Part shown: positions 7,010-13,142 of the stretch, piece by piece
Position numbering within the stretch: position 1 is the stretch's first letter
Layout: every line of letters begins with the position of its first letter
Origin: Chitinophagaceae bacterium
Lineage (GTDB): Bacteria > Bacteroidota > Bacteroidia > Chitinophagales > Chitinophagaceae
DNA: 15,516 nt
Reading direction: 5' to 3'
NCBI GenBank assembly: GCA_025455665.1
Contig: JALOMC010000033.1
Coordinates: forward strand, 1-15,516
Program-made: the position numbers and the translations under genes
Notes under the pieces: model-generated
Database searches by the model: none
What the model saw: the letters and a program-made list of their open reading frames with translations, nothing else
Told to the model about the DNA's origin: nothing

Positions 7010-7039
7010 AAAAAGGACCTGTCATTCTTGCAGCAGGTC
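7007..7039 (-). terminator. Intrinsic terminator of marR, beginning within the gene
   Basis: On the minus strand GACCTG (7039-7034) pairs with CAGGTC (7021-7016) around a 12-base loop that contains the marR stop codon (7024-7022), and eight T residues follow (7014-7007). The T-run overlaps the TTTG of the putative pirin 3 promoter, so termination and the next initiation are packed together. Confidence 0.7.
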
Positions 7040-7474
7040 TTCGAGCAGCTGGTTCAGGCTGGCAGCCTGCTCTTCTGTCAAATTGGCTACCTGGCTTTCT
7101 TGCTCGTCCATGGCTTGGTTTACCATGGCCAGCAGGTTCAGTCCGGCGGGTGTTATCTGCATCAGGGTTTCGCGGCGGTCAGCGGCCGATACCGATCGTT
7201 TTACCAGCTTTTTCAACTCCAGCCGGTCGGCTATGCGGGGCACGTTGGAGTTGCGTTCTATCAGGCGGCTGGCAATGTCGCGTACACACAGCGGGGTGGG
7301 GTGGCTGCCTTTTAAAATGCGGAGCACATTGTACTGCTCCGGCGTCAGCGCATAGTTTTTCAGCAGCTGTGCTATACGGCTTTTTACCTGGTAGGCCGTA
7401 AACATCAGGTTCACCACCGCCTTGTGGCGTTGGTTCTTAAATCCACTTGTTTTGATGGCTTCTTCCAGCTTCAC
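7022..7474 (-). CDS. MarR-family winged-helix regulator
   Basis: The 150-residue product has the MarR fold: an N-terminal dimerisation helix, a winged helix at about 43-105 with the recognition region (RDIASRLIERNSNVPRIADR) and the wing motif SAADRRETLMQIT, then a C-terminal dimerisation helix. MarR proteins are usually dimeric repressors released by phenolics, electrophiles or oxidation. One cysteine (Cys63, PLCVRD) sits near the DNA-binding domain and could be redox-active; that is inference. The start is taken as GTG at 7474 (VKLEEAIKTSG, translated with Met), because the longer ATG frame from 7552 would run through the promoter and surA terminator. The GTG falls where the promoter predicts the transcription start, so the message may be leaderless. 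It heads the pirin/YceI/OsmC cassette. Confidence 0.88.
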   Translation of the reverse strand: MKLEEAIKTSGFKNQRHKAVVNLMFTAYQVKSRIAQLLKNYALTPEQYNVLRILKGSHPTPLCVRDIASRLIERNSNVPRIADRLELKKLVKRSVSAADRRETLMQITPAGLNLLAMVNQAMDEQESQVANLTEEQAASLNQLLEDLLQE

Positions 7475-7477
7475 GAT

Positions 7478-7509
7478 GCAAATATATGTATGTACATGTA
7501 ATTTGCAAA
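7478..7509 (-). promoter_or_regulatory. marR promoter with embedded operator
   Basis: A good Bacteroidota promoter reads TTTG (7509-7506), a 19-bp spacer and TATATTTG (7486-7479), an exact TAnnTTTG. Inside the spacer is GTATGTACAT (7488-7497), shared with the pirin 3 upstream region. The whole is framed by an inverted repeat GCAAAT/ATTTGC (7478-7483, 7501-7506). A repressor bound here would cover both promoter elements, which suggests autoregulation. Confidence 0.7.
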
Positions 7510-7522
7510 CGCAGTCAGCAAT

Positions 7523-7547
7523 AAAAAAAGTAGGCCGGGGCCTACTT
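7523..7547 (-). terminator. Intrinsic terminator overlapping the surA-like stop codon
   Basis: AAGTAGGC and GCCTACTT form a perfect 8-bp stem (7547-7540 and 7535-7528) with a CCCG loop, followed by a seven-T tract (7529-7523). The TAG stop (7544-7542) is part of the ascending arm. Confidence 0.88.
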
Positions 7548-8915
7548 CGCATTTCTTTTGGCGCTGGCTTCCAGCCAAGGCTTCAGCGCATCGCAGTAGC
7601 TGTAGTTCGGGTCTACAAACAGGTAGTAGCTGCCCAGGCGCTGCGCAAACCAATCCGACAGGATGTTTTGCTTTTTCTCTTCCAGGGCACGGGCGGCTAT
7701 TTTGTTGTAGTCCAGCGTCAGGTCTTCGCGGTGGGGGTCGGTGCGGGTGCGCAGGTATACAAAGCGTACGCCTTGCTTGCCCTGCTCGGTGGTAAACACC
7801 TCGGGCTGGCTATACTGGCCCGGCTTCAGGCTTTTCAGCACGGGTATCAGGCTCTTGTCTACCTGGTCGTAGGTCACCATGCTGCTTTGGTCGGGGCCCA
7901 GTACCCACCCGCCCGAAAATTTGTCTTCATCGTCGGAGTAGCTGCTTACTGCCTCATTCCATTTGATGGTACCGGCTATCAGCTTGGCCCGGGCGCTATC
8001 CAGCCGTGCTTTGGCGGCGCTTAGCTCATCTTCGGTTACAGGGGGTATCAGCAGTATGTGGCGCACCACTGCGTCGTCGCCATTGCGGCTTACGCATTGA
8101 ATGATGTGCATGCCAAACTTGCTTTTTACCACGTTCGATATCTGGCCTTCTTTCAGCTTAAACGCAGTAGAAAGAAATACCGGGTCCCAAAACTTATCGG
8201 CCCGGTTCAGGTTGTACTGGCCGCCGGTTTCTTTGCTACCGGGGTCTTCGCTGTACGCTTTGGCCATTTGGTCAAAACGGCGCTGGCCACTTTCAATTTG
8301 TTTTCTGATATCGTTCAAACGCTTGGCAGTGTAGCTTTCTACGTCGCGGTTGGCTTTCGGAAAAATGACGATTTGTCCTATTTCCAGCTCGGCTTCATAA
8401 AAAGGAAGGCTGTCTTTGGGAATGCTGTTGAAATAGTCTTTCACCTCATTGGGCGTAATGCGCACCGCTTCCAAAATTTTGGCCCGCATTTTATTGGCCA
8501 GCTCTTGTTCGCGGATGGGCTTGCGAAAGTCTTCTTTCATTTGGTAGATGGTACGGCCGGCTATTTCTTCCAGCGCTTCGCGGCCACCATAGTTTTGCAT
8601 AAAGTAGCGGATCCGGCTATCAATCTGCGCTTCTATATCGGCATCTTCTACTTTCAATGAGTCTTTTTCGGCCTGCAGTACCAGTGCTTTCTTGATCAGC
8701 TCGCCCTCCATCAGCAGGCAGTCGGGGTTGGCGGGTAGTTCGCCTCCATTGCGCTGTATATCGGCCTTGGCATTGGCTATATCGCTTTGCAAAATGATCC
8801 GATCGCCCACTTTGGCAATGATGCGGTCGCCCACCACTTTTTTGGTTTGGCCGTAGCTGTATTGCAGCGTGCCGGCAGCCAACAGGCCCATGGCCAGCAA
8901 AAATTCTTTTTTCAT
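7542..8915 (-). CDS. SurA-like periplasmic peptidyl-prolyl isomerase/chaperone
   Basis: The 457-residue product begins MKKEFLLAMGLLAAGTL, a signal peptide probably cleaved after about residue 22 (QYSYGQ). A SurA N-terminal chaperone region follows (DRIIAKVGDRIILQSDI and the helices to about 160). Two parvulin-type segments come next, at about 165-265 (SEDPGSKETGGQY, GMHIIQC) and about 267-370 (VRHILLIPP, SDDEDKFSGGWV). A C-terminal helical part (QNILSDWFAQRLGSYYLFVD) closes the chaperone core. SurA escorts outer-membrane proteins through the periplasm. Starting at the GTG at 8924 would add three residues; the ATG at 8915 fits a signal peptide better. It stands alone between heptamer array 4 and a strong terminator, apparently as its own transcription unit. 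Confidence 0.92.
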   Translation of the reverse strand: MKKEFLLAMGLLAAGTLQYSYGQTKKVVGDRIIAKVGDRIILQSDIANAKADIQRNGGELPANPDCLLMEGELIKKALVLQAEKDSLKVEDADIEAQIDSRIRYFMQNYGGREALEEIAGRTIYQMKEDFRKPIREQELANKMRAKILEAVRITPNEVKDYFNSIPKDSLPFYEAELEIGQIVIFPKANRDVESYTAKRLNDIRKQIESGQRRFDQMAKAYSEDPGSKETGGQYNLNRADKFWDPVFLSTAFKLKEGQISNVVKSKFGMHIIQCVSRNGDDAVVRHILLIPPVTEDELSAAKARLDSARAKLIAGTIKWNEAVSSYSDDEDKFSGGWVLGPDQSSMVTYDQVDKSLIPVLKSLKPGQYSQPEVFTTEQGKQGVRFVYLRTRTDPHREDLTLDYNKIAARALEEKKQNILSDWFAQRLGSYYLFVDPNYSYCDALKPWLEASAKRNAK

Positions 8916-8995
8916 AAAAAACACCTGATACTGTGAAAATAGTGGAAGGGGCGGTGGGCCGGGGTGTGAAAGGCCTTTTTTAACACTACGGGTGA

Positions 8996-9044
8996 GAGGA
9001 ATGAGGAATGGGGAATGAGGAATGAGGAATTGGGAATTGGGAAT
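8996..9044 (-). repeat. Heptamer array 4 (ATTCCNN), seven exact-register units
   Basis: Seven consecutive 7-bp units, read on the minus strand as ATTCC followed by TC, CC or CA, fill 49 bp between the purH stop (9086) and the surA-like start (8915). It is the longest and most regular of the four arrays, and flanking sequence shows decayed further units. Confidence 0.9.
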
Positions 9045-9085
9045 GAGGGAAGGTGAGAACGGTTGAACCTCAAATCTCCAATTCT

Positions 9086-10645
9086 TTAGTGCCTGAAATG
9101 GCGCATGCCGGTCAGCACCATGGCCAGGCCGTTTTGCTGGCAGTACTCAATGCTGTCTTTATCGCGGATGCTGCCGCCGGGCTGAATAAAGGCTTCAATG
9201 CCTTCGGCGTGGGCAATTTTTACGCAATCGTCAAACGGAAAGAAGGCATCGCTGGCCAGCACGGCGCCGTTCAGGTCGAAGTTGAACTGACGGGCTTTTT
9301 CAATACTGTGGCGCAGGGCATCAATACGGCTGGTTTGGCCACAACCTTTGCCCACCAGCTGGCGATTTTTGATGAGGGCAATGGCATTGCTTTTCAGGTG
9401 CTTGCACACCAGGTTGGCAAAGGCCAGTTCGGCTTTTTCGGCCTCGGTGCAGGGGCGGCCGCCTACTTCGTTCCACTCGGTGTAGTTGCCAATGTCGTTG
9501 TTTTGGCTCAGCACCCCATTCAGCAGGCTGCGGTACTGGGTGGTGCCGGCAGGCTGGGCTTTCAGTTGTAGCAAAATGCGGTTCTTTTTGCTTTTCAGCA
9601 CGGCCAGTGCGTCTTCCTTGTAGGCAGGTGCTATCAGTACTTCAAAAAAGATTTCGTTGATGGCGTTGGCGGTCTCCAGGTCCAGCGGCCCATTGGTGAC
9701 CAGTACACCACCAAAAGCACTTTCGGGGTCGCCGGCCAGGGCAGCATCCCAGGCGGCTTTTACTGTGGGGCGCTGGCTGATGCCGCACACGTTGGTATGC
9801 TTGATGATGGCAAAAGTGGTGGGGTTTTGCTGTCCCCCGCTTGGGGAGTTGGAGGGAGCTTCAAACTCACGAATGAGCTGCATGGCGGCATCCACATCTA
9901 CCAGGTTGTTGTAGCTCAGTTCCTTCCCATTTACCTGCTCAAACAGCTCGGCCAGGTTGCCTTCAAAGGTGGCCGACTGGTGTGGGTTTTCGCCGTAGCG
10001 CAGCGTTTTTTTGGTACCCACTTCCGGCGTGGTGTGCAGGAAGTAATCGGCAATGGCGATATCGTAACGCTTGACCACTTCAAAAGCTTTGGCGGCAAAC
10101 AGGCGGCGCTGTTCCAGCGTGGTAGTGCCGTTTTGCGCCAGCAACATATCATTCAGCACAGCGTAGTCGTCTTTGCTGCTCAGCACCACCAGGTCGCTGA
10201 AGTTTTTGGCAGCAGCACGAATCATGCTGGGGCCGCCGATGTCTATTTTTTCGATGATGGCCGACTCGGCCCCCTCCTGGCCTCCCCCGGCGAGGGAAGA
10301 AAAAGCAGCCACCGTTTCTTCAAACGGATAGAGGTCAACAATGACCAGGTCAATTTCGGGGATGTTGTACTGTGCCATTTCCTGTACATGCACGGCATCG
10401 GCCCGCTTGCCCAGGATGCCACCAAACACCACGGGGTGCAATGTTTTTACCCGGCCGCCCAATATGCTGGGGTAGCTGGTCAGGTTTTCTACCGGTACCA
10501 CGGGGATGCCTAATTTTTCGATAAACTGCTGCGTACCACCGGTGCTGTACAGCGTTACGCCCAGTTGGTGCAGGGTAGGTACCAGGGTTTCCAGTCCGTC
10601 TTTGTAAAACACGGATATCAAAGCGCTTTTGATGAGCTTGCTCAT
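9086..10645 (-). CDS. purH: Bifunctional AICAR transformylase/IMP cyclohydrolase
   Basis: PurH performs the last two steps of IMP synthesis: formylation of AICAR by 10-formyl-THF, and ring closure. The 519-residue product has an N-terminal MGS-like cyclohydrolase domain (ALISVFYKDGLETL, STGGTQQFIEKLG, GGRVKTLHP, DLYPFEETV) and a C-terminal transformylase domain (LRYGENPHQ, KHTNVCGIS, AFGGVLVTN, SDAFFPFDD, IQPGGSIRDKDSI). The transformylase motif KHTNVCG keeps the usual catalytic Lys-His. An upstream in-frame ATG at 10732 adds 29 low-complexity residues in a leader region; MSKLIKSALISVF at 10645 is the family start. Two insertions of about 9 and 12 residues relative to known PurH (near residues 117-127 and 263-276) are encoded by related GC-rich palindromic elements. 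Both keep the frame, so the enzyme is probably active. Confidence 0.95.
   Translation of the reverse strand: MSKLIKSALISVFYKDGLETLVPTLHQLGVTLYSTGGTQQFIEKLGIPVVPVENLTSYPSILGGRVKTLHPVVFGGILGKRADAVHVQEMAQYNIPEIDLVIVDLYPFEETVAAFSSLAGGGQEGAESAIIEKIDIGGPSMIRAAAKNFSDLVVLSSKDDYAVLNDMLLAQNGTTTLEQRRLFAAKAFEVVKRYDIAIADYFLHTTPEVGTKKTLRYGENPHQSATFEGNLAELFEQVNGKELSYNNLVDVDAAMQLIREFEAPSNSPSGGQQNPTTFAIIKHTNVCGISQRPTVKAAWDAALAGDPESAFGGVLVTNGPLDLETANAINEIFFEVLIAPAYKEDALAVLKSKKNRILLQLKAQPAGTTQYRSLLNGVLSQNNDIGNYTEWNEVGGRPCTEAEKAELAFANLVCKHLKSNAIALIKNRQLVGKGCGQTSRIDALRHSIEKARQFNFDLNGAVLASDAFFPFDDCVKIAHAEGIEAFIQPGGSIRDKDSIEYCQQNGLAMVLTGMRHFRH
9821..9859. repeat. Palindromic element B inside purH
   Basis: This GC-rich run contains a 5-bp hairpin TCCCC/GGGGA (9833-9837, 9843-9847) and a GGAGGG tail at 9851-9856. 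Reverse-complemented, it aligns with element A at 10269-10298 over a shared pattern: CCCTCC, a short spacer, CTCCCC, GCG, then a purine and GGGA. It encodes roughly residues 263-275 of PurH (SNSPSGGQQNP), absent from the E. coli and Bacteroides enzymes as I recall them. Confidence 0.65.
10269..10298. repeat. Palindromic element A inside purH
   Basis: This element is related to element B in inverted orientation, with CCCTCC at 10272-10277 and CTCCCC at 10282-10287 followed by GCGAGGGA (10290-10297). It encodes the Gly-rich SLAGGGQEGAE stretch at residues 117-127, an insertion between the DLYPFEETV and IDIGG motifs. Confidence 0.65.
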
Positions 10646-10677
10646 AAGTAGTTGGTTGTGAAGTAGAAAGCTGGCCG

Positions 10678-10727
10678 CAGCCCTGCCAAAAAGCGAGGCA
10701 GGCCCGGCTGGCGGCGGCGCAAATGTA
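10678..10727 (-). promoter_or_regulatory. Putative purH -7 element and leader hairpin
   Basis: TACATTTG (10727-10720) is an exact TAnnTTTG -7 element, although no TTTG lies at the right distance upstream. The predicted 70-base leader contains a hairpin: CAGC/GCTG (10678-10681, 10707-10710) stacked on CCTGCC/GGCAGG (10682-10687, 10697-10702). Confidence 0.4.
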
Positions 10728-10782
10728 GGCATTGGCCGAAAGACGGGGCGGGCGGTTGGACGATTTGCCCACGAACGCCCCG

Positions 10783-10828
10783 ACTGTCAGGGCCCGGCCA
10801 CCCGCCCTGGCGAACCATGCCCGACAGT
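10783..10828. repeat. Strong inverted repeat in the purH/response-regulator divergent gap
   Basis: ACTGTC-A-GGG (10783-10792) pairs with CCCGACAGT (10820-10828) over nine base pairs with one bulged base, and an inner GCCA/TGGC stem (10797-10800, 10808-10811) extends it. The 232-bp gap between divergent purH and the response regulator otherwise holds only the purH leader elements; no convincing promoter for the regulator was found. Confidence 0.55.
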
Positions 10829-10877
10829 TGAACGTTAAAGCCGCCCGAAGCCTTGCGCTATTAGACAAAAACGATCC

Positions 10878-11567
10878 ATGCACAAAAAGCCGCTGATTTT
10901 ATTTGTAGAAGACGATTTGGAACTGGGCCCGCTGCTGATGCGGGTGCTGGGCGAGCATGGCTATACCACACAATGGGTCACCAGTGCCGAAGATGCCCTG
11001 CAGCTGATGCCGGCCGTTTCGCCCGACCTCATCATTTGCGACCGCATGCTGCCGGGTATGGACGGCTTATCGTTTTGCAAACGGGTGCGCAGCCTGGGGC
11101 ACACCCTGCAAATACTGATGCTGACTGCGCTGAATGCCGAAAGCAATATGGTGGAAGGCCTGGATGCCGGCGCCGACGATTACCTGGGCAAGCCCTTTAG
11201 CTACCAGGTACTGCTGGCCAAGCTGCGGGCCATGCTGCGCCGGGTAGCCATAGCCGGCACCCAGGAGGTGCTGCAACTGGCCGACCTGACGCTGCAGGTA
11301 GCAGACCGATCGGTGCAGCGGGCGGGCACCGTTATCAAACTGACCGCCAGAGAGTTTCACCTGCTGTACTACCTGCTGCGGCACAAGGGGCAGGTAAAAT
11401 CGAGAGCCGAAATTCTGGAGGCCGTTTGGGGGTTCGATTTCGATCCGGGTACCAATGTAGTGGATGTATACCTGAACTACCTGCGCAATAAAATTGATAA
11501 ACCTTTTGACCACAAACTGCTGCACACCTATATAGGAATGGGCTATGCACTTCGCGAAACACCATGA
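10878..11567 (+). CDS. OmpR/PhoB-family response regulator
   Basis: The 229-residue product has an N-terminal receiver (about 5-118) with acidic residues Asp12 and Asp13, the phospho-acceptor Asp55 in LIICDRMLPGMDG, the switch Thr in LMLTALNAE and the conserved Lys in GKPFS. An OmpR-type winged helix (about 130-226) follows, with LTAREFHLLYYLLRHKGQVKS and VDVYLNYLRNKID. Such proteins bind tandem direct repeats near promoters when phosphorylated. Its TGA overlaps the kinase ATG (ATGA, 11564-11567), so the two are translationally coupled and form one two-component system. Four TAAT motifs at 11-bp steps downstream of the kinase are a natural candidate target. The signal is unknown. Confidence 0.96.
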   Translation: MHKKPLILFVEDDLELGPLLMRVLGEHGYTTQWVTSAEDALQLMPAVSPDLIICDRMLPGMDGLSFCKRVRSLGHTLQILMLTALNAESNMVEGLDAGADDYLGKPFSYQVLLAKLRAMLRRVAIAGTQEVLQLADLTLQVADRSVQRAGTVIKLTAREFHLLYYLLRHKGQVKSRAEILEAVWGFDFDPGTNVVDVYLNYLRNKIDKPFDHKLLHTYIGMGYALRETP

Positions 11568-12931
11568 GCATTTTCAGCACCTTCAGGCATACCACTATCC
11601 GCAGGCGCCTCACCATCATTTTTGGTGCCAGTGCTATTCTTATTCTGCTGTTTGCAGGCTATTTCATTTACTCGTTCTCGGCCCGTTTCCGCAAAAATGA
11701 GTTTAAGCTGCGCCTGGAAAACCGGCTGGAAGAAGTACAGCAGCTGATGCGCAAAAATCCGGAAGGGCCTTTGCCGGCTTTTTCGAAATACGACGATGCG
11801 GTGCTGCCCCGCGAGGTGCTGCAACGCTTGCCAGTAAGCGATAGCGTACGCATGGCAAGCCCCGAGGGTGCCGTAGTAGTGCGGTGGCAGGAGCTGACTG
11901 CTGCGCAGGGCGTGTACCACCGCAGGCTGGGCCGCCGCGACTTTGCATTACTGTACGACGAGCAGCTGCAGCAAGTGTTTGCAGTATCGGCTATAGATGT
12001 GTACGGGTACACCAAAATGTCGAACCTGCGCAAGGTAATACTGGTGTGCCTGGCCTGCTCGGTACTGTTGCTGGCTTTTGTAAGCTGGTACTGGACCCGC
12101 AAAATGCTGGCCCCCATAGCCGCCAAAATTGAAAAGGCCCGGCAAATAGGAACCAATAGCCTGAACCTGCGGCTGGAGGTAAAGAATCCGTCGGATGAGC
12201 TGGGCATGCTGGCGCAAACCTTTAATGACGTACTGGACCGATTAGAACGCGGGTTCAGGGCGCAGCAGCAGTTTATTGGCAATGCATCGCATGAGCTGCG
12301 TACGCCGCTTACCATACTGCGTACAGAAGCGGAGTGGGCACTGCACCGGCCCCGCACCGCTGCCGAGTACGAGCAGGTACTGACCAAGGTGCTGGATAAA
12401 AGCCGCTACCTGGCCGAGCTGGTAAACCGGCTGCTGATACTGGCCCGTATAGATGGACCGGCCAATGCCGAAGGCATGCAGGCCTTTCGGCTGGATGAAA
12501 TGCTGATGCAGGCGGTAGAGCAAGCGCAAGGCGAACTGGGCCATGGAATAATAGCCTGCGAGCTGGATGCTGGCATACACACGGCCTGCCAGGTAAAGGG
12601 CGATGCCGGAATGATACAAACCGCCATTGCGAACCTGCTGGATAATGCGGTGAAATATGGCGAAGGAAAGCCGATACGGGTACAGCTGCGGCAGTTGGAC
12701 GGCGCCTATTGTGTAGCCGTAACCGATCAGGGCATCGGCATCAGCCCGGCCGATCTGCAACACATTTTTGAGCCCTTTTACCGGTCGGCGGCGGCCCGCC
12801 GTATGGCCACCGGCACCGGGCTGGGACTGCCCCTCATAAAGGCCATAGCCGGCTGGCATGGTGGCAAGGTGTGGGTAGATGCGCAGCCCGGCCATACCAG
12901 CTTTTATTTACAGCTGCCAGCTTTCGGCTGA
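11564..12931 (+). CDS. Membrane sensor histidine kinase
   Basis: The 455-residue kinase has two transmembrane helices (about 17-37 and 157-177) that bracket a periplasmic sensor of about 120 residues without a recognised fold. A HAMP-like linker (about 178-232), a HisKA domain with phospho-His243 (FIGNASHELRTPLTIL) and a HATPase follow: N box LLDNAVKY (358-365), G1 DQGIGIS (388-394), F box FEPFYR and G2 GTGLGLPL (417-424). All catalytic boxes are intact. It phosphorylates the response regulator encoded just upstream. The layout resembles CusS/QseC-type kinases, but the sensor region gives no ligand clue. It ends seven bases before the 11-bp direct repeats. Confidence 0.96.
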   Translation: MSIFSTFRHTTIRRRLTIIFGASAILILLFAGYFIYSFSARFRKNEFKLRLENRLEEVQQLMRKNPEGPLPAFSKYDDAVLPREVLQRLPVSDSVRMASPEGAVVVRWQELTAAQGVYHRRLGRRDFALLYDEQLQQVFAVSAIDVYGYTKMSNLRKVILVCLACSVLLLAFVSWYWTRKMLAPIAAKIEKARQIGTNSLNLRLEVKNPSDELGMLAQTFNDVLDRLERGFRAQQQFIGNASHELRTPLTILRTEAEWALHRPRTAAEYEQVLTKVLDKSRYLAELVNRLLILARIDGPANAEGMQAFRLDEMLMQAVEQAQGELGHGIIACELDAGIHTACQVKGDAGMIQTAIANLLDNAVKYGEGKPIRVQLRQLDGAYCVAVTDQGIGISPADLQHIFEPFYRSAAARRMATGTGLGLPLIKAIAGWHGGKVWVDAQPGHTSFYLQLPAFG

Positions 12932-12937
12932 CCGTTT

Positions 12938-12995
12938 CTAATACACAGTTAATGTGCTCCTAATGCCATTCTAATGTGGTGGTGGGTGCTTTGCA
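12938..12995 (+). promoter_or_regulatory. Four 11-bp direct repeats (TAAT), probable response-regulator site
   Basis: TAAT occurs at 12939, 12950, 12961 and 12972, spaced exactly 11 bp; three copies are preceded by C and three are followed by G. Eleven-base direct repeats are the usual layout for OmpR/PhoB-family regulators, one protomer per helical turn. A TTTG (12990-12993) just downstream could be part of a -7 element, placing the repeats where an activator would contact polymerase. Confidence 0.75.
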
Positions 12996-12997
12996 TC

Positions 12998-13117
12998 ATG
13001 AAACCGGGGAGTAGCATGGTGGACCATGCGACGGCCATGCGGCAAAAAGCTGGCCTGATACCGAAGGATGCACCGCAGCTACCTCCTCAGCGGACGAGCC
13101 GAACACCGTTTTTTTAA
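12998..13117 (+). CDS. Possible 39-codon leader ORF
   Basis: An ATG at 12998 opens a 39-residue frame (MKPGSSMVDHATAMRQK to ...SRTPFF) that ends at TAA 13115-13117, in the leader between the repeat site and the lipoprotein gene. It contains two inverted repeats, GCATGGT/ACCATGC (13014-13020, 13023-13029) and GGCCA/TGGCC (13033-13037, 13051-13055), and ends in a seven-T run. No family is recognised and it may be untranslated leader RNA. Confidence 0.2.
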   Translation: MKPGSSMVDHATAMRQKAGLIPKDAPQLPPQRTSRTPFF

Positions 13118-13142
13118 GAAGTAGGCATTCAAACACATTGTC

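Noticed and set aside
6894..7025. N-terminal extension of pirin 3
   Set aside because: It would read through the promoter/operator and overlap marR; MNNTPRYTLHKAD at 6893 is the standard start.
6456..7355. 299-codon plus-strand open frame opposite pirin 3 and marR
   Set aside because: It crosses two well-supported minus-strand genes, a terminator and two promoters; its translation shows no domain.
10646..10732. N-terminal extension of PurH
   Set aside because: The Pro/Ala-rich extension comes from the leader and includes the -7 element; the family begins at MSKLIKSALISVF.
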